50,141 nucleotides of DNA, taken from the NCBI GenBank assembly GCA_902493855.1, contig CABUQV010000015.1, positions 1 to 50,141 on the forward strand, in the 5' to 3' direction. The DNA comes from an uncultured Collinsella sp. (GTDB lineage: Bacteria; Actinomycetota; Coriobacteriia; Coriobacteriales; Coriobacteriaceae). Shown here piece by piece: positions 37,787 to 48,458 of the stretch; positions within the stretch are counted from its first letter, which is position 1; every line of letters begins with the position of its first letter. Under the pieces are notes generated by a model. That model searched no databases, was not told the DNA's origin, and saw nothing but the letters and a program-made list of their open reading frames with translations. The position numbers were made by a program, and so were the translations under genes.

Positions 37787-38059
37787 TTACTTGGAGAGCT
37801 TGTCGACGACGCGTTCGATCTCGGCGAGCTTGGCGGCTTTGAGGTCCTCGTCGCCCGATTCGATTGCCGAAGTCACGCAGCCCTCGATATGCGCCTTGAG
37901 CACGTCGGCGTTGATGCGCGCGAGGAGCGCCTGTGTTGCCATGAGCTGCGTGGAGATGTCGACGCAGTAACGGTCCTCCTCGACCATCCGTAGGATGCCG
38001 TCGATCTGGCCGCGTGCCGTCTTGAGCATGCGGGTCACCGATTTATGGTCTGCCATCAT
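37787..38059 (-). CDS. csoR: CsoR-family copper-sensing repressor
   Basis: The 90-residue protein is an all-helical CsoR/RcnR repressor with the Cu(I) ligands visible: Cys in EDRYCVDI, and His and Cys in KAHIEGCV. That Cys-His-Cys pattern fits copper sensing rather than nickel. The longer frame to 38161 runs through a palindrome, so the Met at 38057-38059 is preferred. It is the last gene of copA-copZ-csoR on the minus strand and probably binds the operator before copA, releasing it when Cu(I) rises. Confidence 0.9.
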   Translation of the reverse strand: MMADHKSVTRMLKTARGQIDGILRMVEEDRYCVDISTQLMATQALLARINADVLKAHIEGCVTSAIESGDEDLKAAKLAEIERVVDKLSK

Positions 38060-38101
38060 GGCGGGTCCTCGTTTCTGGTCGATCTTCCGGATGTCCCCGT
38101 C

Positions 38102-38168
38102 AGTTGCGGTGAAATACGGACCGTTTAAAGGCCTAGGGCGGCACAACAGTCCGTATTTCACCGCAACT
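38102..38168. repeat. 67-nt GTTGCGGTG palindrome, copy 2
   Basis: AGTTGCGGTGAAATACGGAC pairs exactly with GTCCGTATTTCACCGCAACT. This is the most symmetric of the three copies and lies between copZ and csoR. Confidence 0.7.
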
Positions 38169-38194
38169 TCTGAGGATTCAGTAGGCGGCGTCTG

Positions 38195-38416
38195 CTACGC
38201 GGCGGTCACGGATAGGGCGTGGAACTTCTCGCCGGCGTCCTCGACGGCGGCAGCGAGCTGCTCAGCGGTCACGGTGTCGGCGCACTCCACCTGTACGGTC
38301 TGAGTCTCGTGATCGGCGTCGGCGTCGGTCACGCCGGCAACGTTGAGCAGTGCCGTCTCGACAGTGGCGTCGCAGTGGCCGCACATAAGGCCGGAAGTCT
38401 TGATTGTGTAACGCAT
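38195..38416 (-). CDS. copZ: Copper chaperone (heavy-metal-associated domain)
   Basis: The 73-residue protein is a single HMA domain with the metal site Met-Cys-Gly-His-Cys at residues 11-15 (GLMCGHCDAT). It carries Cu(I) to the P-type ATPase. AAGGAG precedes the ATG on the minus strand. It lies between copA and csoR in the copper operon; each gap of that operon contains a palindrome. Confidence 0.92.
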   Translation of the reverse strand: MRYTIKTSGLMCGHCDATVETALLNVAGVTDADADHETQTVQVECADTVTAEQLAAAVEDAGEKFHALSVTAA

Positions 38417-38484
38417 GGGTGTACTCCTTATCGATTGAGAATATCTGACAGTTTAGTCGTGAACAGCGTCATCTTAAAGGTGTG

Positions 38485-38572
38485 CTGAGGTGCCCGAGAT
38501 TGCCCCGAAAGAGGAGCGAAGCGTACTTGGGTACGCGAGCGACGGTTTGAGGGGCAAGGGCGGGTGCTTCAG
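38485..38572. repeat. Palindrome at the copA 3' end
   Basis: CTGAGGTGCCCG pairs with CGGGTGCTTCAG, allowing G-U, and TTGCCCC pairs with GGGGCAA. The inner GCGTAC/GTACGC hairpin is at 38521-38536. It overlaps the copA stop codon. Confidence 0.55.
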
Positions 38573-40911
38573 CGCGCCGTCTTGGGCTTAAAGGATTTCA
38601 GGCGCAGTGCATTGGACACGACGCACACGCTCGACAGGCTCATGGCCGCGGCGCCAAACATCGGCGAGAGCTGCCAACCGGTGAGGGGGAAGAACACGCC
38701 CGCCGCCAGCGGAATGCCGATGCCGTTGTAGAACAGCGCCCAGAACAGGTCCTGCTTGATGTTGCGAATTGTGGCGCGCGACAGCTCGATGGCACGGGCG
38801 ACGTCCATGAGGTCGCTGCGCATGAGAACCACATCTGCCCCTTCTTTGGCGATGTCGGCGCCGGTACCGATGGCAAGGCCCACGTCGGCGCGCGCCAGGG
38901 CGGGGGAGTCGTTGATGCCGTCGCCCACCATGGCGACCTTGCTGCCCGCATCCTGCAGCTCGCGCACGTGGCGTTCCTTGTCGGCGGGGAGGACGTCGGC
39001 GATGACCTGCTCGCTGCTCAGTCCCACGCGGCGGGCGATCGCTTCGGCTGTCACGCGGTTGTCGCCGGTGAGCATGCGCACGTCGACGCCAAGCGAGCGC
39101 AGTGCGGCGATGGCCCCGGCGCTCGTCTCCTTGACCTCGTCCGCCACGGCGATGGTGCCGACAAGCTCGCTGTTCTTGGCAAAGAACAGTGGCGTCTTGC
39201 CCTCGGCCGCGAACTGTTCGGCAAGGCCGGCGGGAACCTTCACGCCCAGCTCGTCCATCAGACGCACGTTGCCGGCGGCGATGACATTCTGCCCCTCGCG
39301 TGCCGTAACGCCTCGCCCGGGCACGGCGGCAAAGTCCTCGACCATGCGTGCGACGATTCCGCGCGCCTCGCACTCGGCCATAATCGCCTCGGCCAGCGGG
39401 TGCTCGCTTGAGCGCTCCAGCGCAGCGGCCAGCTTGAGCAGCGCCTTTTCGCTCATGGCGGGCGATCCGTCGGCACGCGTGGCTACCACGATATCGGTCA
39501 CGGCAGGCTTGCCGCGAGTGACCGTTCCCGTCTTATCGAGCACCACGGTGCCCACGCTGCGCAGATTCTCCAGCGCCTCGGCGCTCTTGAACAGAATGCC
39601 CATCTCGGCGCCCTTGCCGGTGCCCACCATGATGGCGACGGGCGTGGCCAGACCCAATGCGCACGGACAGCTGATCACCAGCACGGCCACGGCGGAGGTG
39701 AGCGCCTCGTTTATGCTGCCGGTCAGTGCCATCCACGCCGCAAAGGTCACAGCCGAGATCACGAACACCACGGGCACGAACACGCCGGCGACTTTGTCGG
39801 CCATGCGGGCGATAGGCGCCTTGGTGGCGTTGGCGTCCTCGACGAGCTGGATAATCTTGGCGAGCGACGTGTCGGCGCCCACGCGTGTGGCACGGAAGGT
39901 AAACGAGCCGGTGCGGTTGACAGTGGCGGCGTTGACGGTGTCGCCGGCGGTCTTTTCCACGGGGATGGACTCGCCGGTGAGCGCGCTCTCGTCCACGGCC
40001 GAGCTGCCCCCGAGCACCACGCCATCGACAGGGATGGACTCTCCGGGGCGCACGCGCAGGACCTGGCCGGGAAGGATACTGTCGACGTCGACGGTGGTTT
40101 CGGTGCCGTCGTCGGCAACGACGGTCGCGGTCTTGGGTGCCAAGTCGATGAGTGCCTCGATGGCGCCGCCGGTTTTTGACTTGCTGCGCGTCTCGAGGTA
40201 TTTGCCCACGGTAACGAGCGACAGGATCGTGCCCGCACTCTCAAAATACAGATTGTCCATGCTCGTCATCATGGCCTCGTGGACCTGACCCGCGGCTAAT
40301 TGGTCGGCCATGATGAACATGGCGTAGAGCGACCAGGCGATGGAGGCGGTGGCGCCCACGGCAATAAGGGCGTCCATGGTGGGTGCGCCGTGCGCGAGCG
40401 ATTTAAACCCGTTGATAAAGTACGCGTCGTTGACATAGACGATGGGGATGAGCAAGACGAGCTCGGTGAGGGCGAGCGTCATGCTGTGGATGTGGTCCGT
40501 GAAGATGCCGGGCAGCGGCCAGCCGAGCATGTGCCCCATGCCTATGTAGAACAGTGGGATGAGGAATACGATCGAGATGATGAGGCGGGTGCGCATGGCA
40601 GAGGCGGCGGCCTCCAACTTTTTGGTCGGCGACTCCATATGGGTGACGCCAGACCTGGCCTGCGAGCTGCCGCTTGAGCCGGCGGCACCGGTGCCCGCAT
40701 CGACGGGCGAGGCCGAGTAGCCGGCACGGTCGACGGCGGTGCAGATATCGTCGGGGGAGACCTGCGCGGGGTCATAGTCGACCATCATGGAACCGGCGAG
40801 CAGGTTGACCGCGACGCTCTCGACGCCGTCGAGCTTGCTCACGGCGCGGTCCACATGCGCCTGGCAGGCGGCGCATGTCATGCCGCCCACGTCGAACTTA
40901 TCTTGAGCCAT
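38569..40911 (-). CDS. copA: Copper-exporting P-type ATPase
   Basis: CopA uses ATP to move Cu(I) out of the cytoplasm. The 780-residue protein has one N-terminal HMA domain with Cys13-Ala-Ala-Cys16, a flexible Gly/Ser-rich linker, and about eight hydrophobic helices. The actuator motif is TGES, the ion-path motif is SCPCALGLATP, the phosphorylation site is DKTGT, and the nucleotide and hinge motifs end in GDGINDSPAL. The CPC motif places it in the P1B family, and the copper chaperone and CsoR beside it make Cu(I) the likely cargo. It is the first gene of the operon, with AGGAGC before the ATG. Confidence 0.96.
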   Translation of the reverse strand: MAQDKFDVGGMTCAACQAHVDRAVSKLDGVESVAVNLLAGSMMVDYDPAQVSPDDICTAVDRAGYSASPVDAGTGAAGSSGSSQARSGVTHMESPTKKLEAAASAMRTRLIISIVFLIPLFYIGMGHMLGWPLPGIFTDHIHSMTLALTELVLLIPIVYVNDAYFINGFKSLAHGAPTMDALIAVGATASIAWSLYAMFIMADQLAAGQVHEAMMTSMDNLYFESAGTILSLVTVGKYLETRSKSKTGGAIEALIDLAPKTATVVADDGTETTVDVDSILPGQVLRVRPGESIPVDGVVLGGSSAVDESALTGESIPVEKTAGDTVNAATVNRTGSFTFRATRVGADTSLAKIIQLVEDANATKAPIARMADKVAGVFVPVVFVISAVTFAAWMALTGSINEALTSAVAVLVISCPCALGLATPVAIMVGTGKGAEMGILFKSAEALENLRSVGTVVLDKTGTVTRGKPAVTDIVVATRADGSPAMSEKALLKLAAALERSSEHPLAEAIMAECEARGIVARMVEDFAAVPGRGVTAREGQNVIAAGNVRLMDELGVKVPAGLAEQFAAEGKTPLFFAKNSELVGTIAVADEVKETSAGAIAALRSLGVDVRMLTGDNRVTAEAIARRVGLSSEQVIADVLPADKERHVRELQDAGSKVAMVGDGINDSPALARADVGLAIGTGADIAKEGADVVLMRSDLMDVARAIELSRATIRNIKQDLFWALFYNGIGIPLAAGVFFPLTGWQLSPMFGAAAMSLSSVCVVSNALRLKSFKPKTAR

Positions 40912-40958
40912 GGCTGCTCCTTTCCGTGGTTCGGTGTTGGAATTGTTAACCTGCCGAT

Positions 40959-40989
40959 ACTATACACCCATACCCCCTGGGGGTGTCCA
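40959..40989 (-). promoter_or_regulatory. copA promoter with CsoR-type operator
   Basis: On the minus strand TGGACA (40984-40989) and TATAGT (40959-40964) are 19 bp apart. The GC-rich dyad ATACCCCCTGGGGGTGT (40970-40986) fills that spacer and matches the C-tract/G-tract pattern of known CsoR sites. Confidence 0.7.
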
Positions 40990-41064
40990 GTACAGAAAGA
41001 AATGTATGACATTTCGTTACAGATGAGGGTGGCTGCCGGGTTGGTGCACCATCCCCGCCCTTCG

Positions 41065-41463
41065 TCTCAATCTGTAACATCTAGCCCTCGATCTGTAACA
41101 TCTAGCGGGGAAAATGACCTCTAACTGTTACAGATTGAGATTTTGTTTTGAGAGGTTTGAGTTTGTCTCCATCTGTAACAGTTAGACCGGTTTTTGGATT
41201 CCAGATGTTACAGATCGAGACGAACCTTCAGCAATAAACTCAATGTCTCAATCTGTAACATCTGGCGGGAAATATGACCCCTTACTGTTACAGATCGAGA
41301 CAGACCGTCCGCGGCCAACTCAAATGTCTTGATCTGTAACATCTAGAGAGGTTTTTGACCCCTTACTGTTACAGATTGAGATGTTGTCTCGCGGGATTGG
41401 GGTTTGTCTCGTTCTGTAGCATCTAGACCTGTATCTGCCGAGCTAGTGTTACAAATCGAGACA
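41065..41463. repeat. Array D: five TCTCGATCTGTAACA units, one with a doubled left arm
   Basis: Left arms start at 41086 (with an extra copy at 41065), 41166, 41246, 41327 and 41407, giving steps of 80, 80, 81 and 80 nt. Fillers are partly alike (GACCCCTTAC occurs in units 3 and 4). The array fills nearly all of the gap between the copA promoter and the kinase gene. Confidence 0.85.
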
Positions 41464-41504
41464 ACTGCCGGGGAGGGGTCCCGTCACGGCAAGACGCCCG
41501 CCGC

Positions 41505-43589
41505 CTAGATACAGAACCCGGGGATCACACAGGTTAGCTTGCTTGGCTTTTCCGCAGGCGTTGCGTACGTAAAGACGTCGCCGTCGTGCCCCACGCGGTT
41601 CATATAGAGCGTGCCTTCGCTCTCCGATGTGTCGGGGCTCACCGTGCGCTCCCACCAACAGGTGTCCTTGCCCTTCCACTGGCGGACCATCGTCTCGTTC
41701 GTGGAATACGGGCTCACCTTGAGCTCGCGGAAGAGCTGATACTCCCTGCCCTCGCCGTTGTAGATGTCTGCCAGGTAGTGATAGCCCTCGGTAAACGAAT
41801 CGGGCGGTTGCGTACCGCACAGCTCGACCATGGCGGGCAGCCAAAGGGTTGCGGGCAACTCGCTCAGGCACGATGCGCTGTTGGCGGCGCCCACATTGTT
41901 CGAGACCTTCTTGACCCCTTTAATGAGTGCGCGCAACTCGTTGGGCAGCAGCTTAAGGCCGTCGCCGTTGAGCCATTCCCGCAGCTCGCAATCTGCCCAG
42001 CCGGCGCTCGGCGGTTCAGCCGCAGCGTTGCGCTCGGCAATACCCGCGTCGAACATAAACGTTAGTCCGGCCTTGCCCGTCCCGTCCAGAAGCTCATCGT
42101 GGCGGATGCCCACAAGCTGCGCGCCAACCTGCAGCCCGTTGGTGAGCGTGACACGCTTGGTACACGGATAGGGGATATGCCCATCGGCATCGAGCAGATG
42201 ATAGCGCCTGGCAATCTCGCGTGCCTCGCTACGGGTCTCGGTGGCCTTAATCTTGAGCGAAATCTCCTGCAGCTGATCCCAAGTGTAGTCGTCAAGTGAA
42301 CTGCGGATGCCGTCCAGGTAGTCGGGGATGCCAAAGCCATGGGTTGCCGCCCCGATAACGCCTAGCCCCGCAACGGCTGCGACAACGCCACCGATAATAA
42401 AGCGGCGGCGGGTCATGGCATCGTGCCGGGCCTGCTCCAGGATCTCTCTCGCGCGCTCGCCGGCGACGTCGACCTTAAGGTGCGTACCGGAGTCGATGTC
42501 AATTGCGGTGTCACTGCCCGCGCCCTCGCGGCCCTCGGATTCGGCATCGGTGAGGTATGCCGAGAGCACCTCGAGCATCTGCTGTTCGGTGGGACGATCA
42601 CGCTGCTCGACTGAGATGCCTTTCATGATGATTTGGACGAGCGCCTCGTCGTCACTGCATCGCGGCTCGAGCGGCGCCGGCTTGGTCTTGGTCTTTATGA
42701 GGTAGAACGAACCGGTTGCCGCGGCACCCGTCGACTCCACATCGAACGGTTTGCGACCGCTGTAGAGCTGGTACAGAATGCTCGAAAGCGCGTAGACATC
42801 GATTGCGGGCGAGCGGCGAAGGGCCGCGATGCCTTCGATATCCTGCGTGAGCATCTCGGGCGCGGCGTATGCGGGCGTGGCAAAGCGCCAGATGTCGGCG
42901 CGCCGGGTGATCGTGTCATCGCCGAGGGCCATGGTCGCGGAGCCCATGTCGATGAGGCAGGGGTCAAAGGAGCAATCGACGATCTGCTGCTCGAGCGTTC
43001 GACTGGTGGTACGGAACATGATATTGGCGGGCGACAGGTCGCGATGGACGACCGGATTTACGAGTCCCTGGGTCATCAGGAGTGCGCGAAGCACGGCGTT
43101 TCCAACGGCGGCCACCATCTGGGTGGTTAGCCCGCCCGAGGCATCGTGCGGAAGCAAGGGCAGCGCCTGCTTGAGCGAGGTGCCCTCGACCCACTCCATG
43201 AGGATGAGCGGGTCGTCCTCGCACGATCCATAGCCATAGACGCGCGGAAATCCGCGCAGGTGCGAGACAGTGCACAGATGACGGTACTCCTCGAACAGCG
43301 CGGCGGTATTGGCCAGGTGCGCAGCCGCTTGCTCGGCGGAGCGGTCGGGGGCTTGGCCGGAAAGGATGGCATTGTCCTTGAGTAGCTTGACGGCAAAGAC
43401 CTCGCCGCTCGTGTTGGTCGCGCGCAGCACGTGCCCGATGTTGCCGTTGTTGCGGTGGGCCGTCTGGAGAATAAGCGTCATAAACCGACGCTTGGCGTCG
43501 TCCTCGGCGCTGGGGTCGACCGCCACGGCGGTATCGAACGTATCGAGACGGACGAGTTTGTCGCCATAGGCGCTATCGGTAGTATCCAT
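41505..43589 (-). CDS. Membrane Ser/Thr protein kinase with extracellular DUF6273-like domain
   Basis: The 694-residue protein has an N-terminal kinase domain (about residues 35-350) with Lys68 (AVKLL), the catalytic H182-R-D-L-S-P-A-N loop, Asp214-Met-Gly in place of DFG and Ala-Pro-Glu at 243-245. A transmembrane helix lies at about 397-417. The extracellular part (about 430-694) has a WLPAMVELCGTQPP-like and CWWERTVSP layout I recognise as DUF6273-like, a Cys/Trp-rich fold. The start (codon 43587-43589) follows AAAGGA on the minus strand. The FHA gene lies just upstream and is its likely phospho-reader. The external ligand is unknown. Confidence 0.88.
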   Translation of the reverse strand: MDTTDSAYGDKLVRLDTFDTAVAVDPSAEDDAKRRFMTLILQTAHRNNGNIGHVLRATNTSGEVFAVKLLKDNAILSGQAPDRSAEQAAAHLANTAALFEEYRHLCTVSHLRGFPRVYGYGSCEDDPLILMEWVEGTSLKQALPLLPHDASGGLTTQMVAAVGNAVLRALLMTQGLVNPVVHRDLSPANIMFRTTSRTLEQQIVDCSFDPCLIDMGSATMALGDDTITRRADIWRFATPAYAAPEMLTQDIEGIAALRRSPAIDVYALSSILYQLYSGRKPFDVESTGAAATGSFYLIKTKTKPAPLEPRCSDDEALVQIIMKGISVEQRDRPTEQQMLEVLSAYLTDAESEGREGAGSDTAIDIDSGTHLKVDVAGERAREILEQARHDAMTRRRFIIGGVVAAVAGLGVIGAATHGFGIPDYLDGIRSSLDDYTWDQLQEISLKIKATETRSEAREIARRYHLLDADGHIPYPCTKRVTLTNGLQVGAQLVGIRHDELLDGTGKAGLTFMFDAGIAERNAAAEPPSAGWADCELREWLNGDGLKLLPNELRALIKGVKKVSNNVGAANSASCLSELPATLWLPAMVELCGTQPPDSFTEGYHYLADIYNGEGREYQLFRELKVSPYSTNETMVRQWKGKDTCWWERTVSPDTSESEGTLYMNRVGHDGDVFTYATPAEKPSKLTCVIPGFCI

Positions 43590-43631
43590 GGCGTTCCTTT
43601 GTCTGGCATGGGTTGCCGCACGTTTACGCGA

Positions 43632-43672
43632 GCAGTGCGGATATCGGTAAAGTACCATGATAGCCGCACTGC
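43632..43672 (-). other. Hairpin between the FHA and kinase genes
   Basis: GCAGTGCGG (43632-43640) pairs with CCGCACTGC (43664-43672). It lies in the 171-bp gap and lacks a strong T tract, so it may slow transcription or process the message rather than end it. Confidence 0.4.
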
Positions 43673-43760
43673 CCACGTATACCGCTGAGCATTGTCGTTT
43701 ACGACACAGAAGGTAGAAGACGAAAGACGGACGGCGACCGTCTTCCGATCGCTGTCCGTG

Positions 43761-44723
43761 CTAGTCCACAATGACAAGGAATGTCGTGTAGAGACCCAGA
43801 TGGAGCCTGTCGCTGTTGGCGATTTCCACGGGGGGATAGACTTTGCCGGGTTCGCGTTGGTCGCGCGGCGGCTCAATCACAATATCGCCGTCGCCCGCGC
43901 CCGATTCGAGCACTGTGCCGTTGGTCGATCCAAGGCCCTGGGCGTACCAGTGCTCACCCTCGAGCCAAATACGAAGATGCTCGCGCGAGGCGTCGGCGCC
44001 TACATCGGTGATGCTGGGCGAGGTTTTGGGCAAAGAACCAATCACGGTGCCGCGCGGATCGCGTGTGAGGGGATGGATTTGCATGTCGGCGCAGTTGTCG
44101 GCATGGGTTCTGAGCAGACCGAGGTTGGGAGCGACGGTGTGCGGCTGCTCCAGGCTGCTCATAAAGCCGCGTCCGACGGTAGTTTCGGTGGTGCCAAAGT
44201 GCCCGCCCGTCTTGCTGGCGCAAAAGCGCTCGACGGTGGTCACGCCCTGAACGGGATCGGCGAGCGCCCCCGTTGCCACAAAGAGCATAAGGTAAAGCGT
44301 GCTTTTCTCGCGCACGGCATTGCCGTCAAAGTTGTCGATGCGATTGAGGGCATTTGCATATAGGCGGCTGTCCAGCTTGTAGCTGGCGAGAGCCGACATC
44401 ATTTCGTTGGCGGCCGGACCGCGATAGTGCTCGGCGATTGCCCGATAGGCGGACTCGCCGCCGCCGAGCTTGCTGCAGATTGCCGAGGAAAGGTTGAGCG
44501 TGGTGACGGTAAAGTCGCTGTAGATGGAGGGCGCGCACTGGTCAGGCTTGCGATGGACGATGTAACGGGTGAGATACGAGCGGTTGGAAGAGCATTTCTC
44601 GAGCAGGGTACTGCCGAGATAAGAGTTTCCATTGATGAGCATTCGGGCGATCTCGAGATGTTTAAGACCGCCGAACGAGCGAATATCGTTATAGAGGACC
44701 GAGCAAGGCGTCTCTGCTGCCAC
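43761..44723 (-). CDS. FHA-domain protein, partner of the kinase
   Basis: The 320-residue protein has an unrecognised N-terminal part (about residues 1-215) with conserved-looking Cys and aromatic residues, then a C-terminal FHA domain (about 225-320) with SREHLRIW and GSTNGTVL, the usual phosphothreonine-binding marks. GTG 44721-44723 has GGAGG five bases before it; the longer frame is rejected. A TATAAT on the minus strand at 44830-44835 may be its -10 box. With the kinase downstream it likely forms a phospho-signalling pair. The N-terminal half shows no match I can name. Confidence 0.8.
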   Translation of the reverse strand: MAAETPCSVLYNDIRSFGGLKHLEIARMLINGNSYLGSTLLEKCSSNRSYLTRYIVHRKPDQCAPSIYSDFTVTTLNLSSAICSKLGGGESAYRAIAEHYRGPAANEMMSALASYKLDSRLYANALNRIDNFDGNAVREKSTLYLMLFVATGALADPVQGVTTVERFCASKTGGHFGTTETTVGRGFMSSLEQPHTVAPNLGLLRTHADNCADMQIHPLTRDPRGTVIGSLPKTSPSITDVGADASREHLRIWLEGEHWYAQGLGSTNGTVLESGAGDGDIVIEPPRDQREPGKVYPPVEIANSDRLHLGLYTTFLVIVD

Positions 44724-44900
44724 GGATACCTCCTTTGATTGCTTCCTAGCCAATATGGCGATAGGAATTAATGGCCCCGGTGGGCGACGTATTAAATGGC
44801 TGCACAATAAATAGTGTAACCAAAGCAACATTATAGGCCACATGTTCGAAATTGCAGGAAGACTGAGAGATTTGGTTTGGACTGGACGGAAATCCCCCTC

Positions 44901-44956
44901 TGTCTTGATCTGTAACATTTGGACCCGATTTTGCCCTGCATCTGTTACAGATTGAG
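44901..44956. repeat. Unit E: single TCTCGATCTGTAACA hairpin
   Basis: TCTTGATCTGTAACA from 44903 pairs with TGTTACAGATTGAGA. It stands alone upstream of the FHA gene. Confidence 0.8.
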
Positions 44957-45024
44957 ATAATCAGCCGGGCCCACCTCGTCCGCCTCGTCATCTGTGGTTT
45001 ACGTGGGGGCATACGGAGTACGGG

Positions 45025-45229
45025 TATACTAACCGGCGGCGAATCTGCTCCATCGCTTAGAGCTGCTGCGTCTGGACGGCGCGTGATAGGGCTGCCAAAG
45101 CGATCGCCAGCGTGCTGAGCAACGTCCTCTCTGTGCGCACCTGTTTTTGTATGTATTAGCGCACTACCAAGCACGCTCGCGCGGCCGCATGCCGTGCCCA
45201 TAACGCGTGCAGATAAGGAACAACAACAT
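45025..45229 (+). promoter_or_regulatory. -10 box and about 195-nt leader of the DEAD-box gene
   Basis: TATACT (45025-45030) is a good -10 box but no clear -35 is seen. The next 195 bases hold no gene and are GC-rich with several inverted segments. Long leaders are common on cold-shock RNA helicase genes. Confidence 0.4.
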
Positions 45230-47479
<2,250 letters not shown>

Positions 47480-47511
47480 CATACGCGTCGCACGCTAGAG
47501 CGAGGCGAACT

Positions 47512-47546
47512 AAGGGCCCCGAGCAACTACGCTCGGGGCCCTTTTT
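47512..47546 (+). terminator. Intrinsic terminator after the DEAD-box gene
   Basis: AGGGCCCCGAGC pairs perfectly with GCTCGGGGCCCT, followed by TTTTT. Confidence 0.9.
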
Positions 47547-47579
47547 GGTGCAAAGGGGTCAGGTTACTTTGCACCAATG
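47545..47579. repeat. TTGGTGCAAA...TTTGCACCAA palindrome
   Basis: The arms TTGGTGCAAA and TTTGCACCAA pair perfectly with a CAGG-containing loop. It belongs to the family at 2652 and 37698. Confidence 0.6.
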
Positions 47580-47585
47580 TCCTTA

Positions 47586-47652
47586 AGTTGCGGTGGAATA
47601 CGGACTGTTTTGGCCTTTTGAGCGGCTTTTCAGTCCCTATTTCACCGCAACT
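47586..47652. repeat. 67-nt GTTGCGGTG palindrome, copy 3
   Basis: AGTTGCGGTGGAATACGG is mirrored by CCTATTTCACCGCAACT, with the same arm asymmetry as copy 1 at 23847. Confidence 0.65.
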
Positions 47653-47655
47653 CAT

Positions 47656-47690
47656 GATTGGTGCAAACAAACCTGTCCCCAATGCACCAA
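47656..47690. repeat. TTGGTGCAAAC/CCTGTCC family, single unit
   Basis: TTGGTGCAAACAAACCTGTC is followed by AATGCACCAA, making a short inverted repeat. Confidence 0.55.
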
Positions 47691-47718
47691 ACAAGGATCG
47701 TCCCTAAGTGTCGCCTAA

Positions 47719-47752
47719 ATACCGTTTATCGAAGAAAAAATACCGTTCATCG
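47719..47752. promoter_or_regulatory. Pair of 13-bp direct repeats before the PTS promoter
   Basis: ATACCGTTTATCG (47719-47731) recurs as ATACCGTTCATCG (47740-47752), one mismatch, 21 bp apart, which is two helical turns. It lies just upstream of the -35 box, as for an activator site. Confidence 0.45.
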
Positions 47753-47762
47753 GTCATAATGG

Positions 47763-47790
47763 TTGTTCCGGCTTTGGGCTTGTCTACAAT
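47763..47790 (+). promoter_or_regulatory. Promoter of the PTS operon
   Basis: TTGTTC (47763-47768), a 16-bp spacer and TACAAT (47785-47790). Confidence 0.6.
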
Positions 47791-47815
47791 AGCTCCCGTA
47801 AAAAGAAATGCGGAA

Positions 47816-47909
47816 GGTTACCGAGTCCCTCGGACGTGGGCCTAACCAAAGTCTTTGAACGGGTGTGTCTCTATGGATGCATTCGCTTGATTTTGGTTGG
47901 GCTATATTT
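47816..47909 (+). promoter_or_regulatory. Two-state leader: candidate antiterminator hairpin and alternative stem
   Basis: GGTTA-CCGAG-TCC-CTCGG...TAACC (47816-47847) forms a hairpin about the size of known antiterminator targets. Its 3' side overlaps GGCCTAACCAAA (47839-47850), which can instead pair with TTTGGTTGGGCT (47892-47903), followed by an AT-rich tail. The two folds exclude each other. The loop of the second is long (41 nt), so it is only a candidate; a LicT-type protein gene lies in the operon. Confidence 0.4.
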
Positions 47910-47927
47910 ATGAAGGGACATGCCACC

Positions 47928-48440
47928 ATGGGTTTCTTTTCTCGCCTGATGGGCGGTTCGGATGAGCAGAAGACTGCAACTTCCGAGTTCGAAATCCTCG
48001 CTCCCGTTTCCGGCGAGCTTGTTCATCTAGAAAATACCAATGACCCCGCTTTTAGCAGCCGTGCCGTGGGCGATGGCGTTGCCGTGGTTCCCCAAGAGGG
48101 AACGGTGTGCGCTCCTGTTTCCGGCACCGTCGCGGCGCTGTTTCCGACTGAGCACGCGCTGGGCATCATGTCCGACGACAGTTCTGCTCAGGTGATGCTG
48201 CACATCGGAATCGACACTGTTAAACTTGAGGGCAAGGGCTTCCATGCGCTTGTTGCCCAGGGTGATCACGTTGACGCGGGCCAGCCCCTCGTCGAGGTCG
48301 ATTTCGACGTGGTTCGCGCTGCCGGCTTTGATCCCACGGTCTTCGTTATCGTGTGCGAGCGTTCGGAGAACTCGACTCTTCGTGAGCATGCTTCCGGCCC
48401 TGTTGCTGTTAAAGAGCCTGTCGTCTGGCTTTCCGAGTAA
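47928..48440 (+). CDS. crr: PTS EIIA, glucose type (Crr-like)
   Basis: The 170-residue protein is an EIIA(Glc)-fold phosphocarrier: VPQEGTVCAPVSGTVAALFPT, then the phosphorylated histidine in VMLHIGIDTVKLEGKGF, and GDHVDAGQPLVEVD. It passes phosphate from HPr to EIIB. AAGGGA lies nine bases before ATG 47928; an in-frame ATG at 47910 overlaps the leader stem and is less likely. It may serve the EIIC of this operon and also MurP, which lacks its own EIIA. Confidence 0.92.
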   Translation: MGFFSRLMGGSDEQKTATSEFEILAPVSGELVHLENTNDPAFSSRAVGDGVAVVPQEGTVCAPVSGTVAALFPTEHALGIMSDDSSAQVMLHIGIDTVKLEGKGFHALVAQGDHVDAGQPLVEVDFDVVRAAGFDPTVFVIVCERSENSTLREHASGPVAVKEPVVWLSE

Positions 48441-48458
48441 ATTCTTGTGGTGGGTACC

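Noticed and set aside
37787..38161. Longer 124-residue start of csoR
   Set aside because: The extra residues are encoded by the 67-nt palindrome and lack a ribosome site; the Met at 38057-38059 fits the family length.
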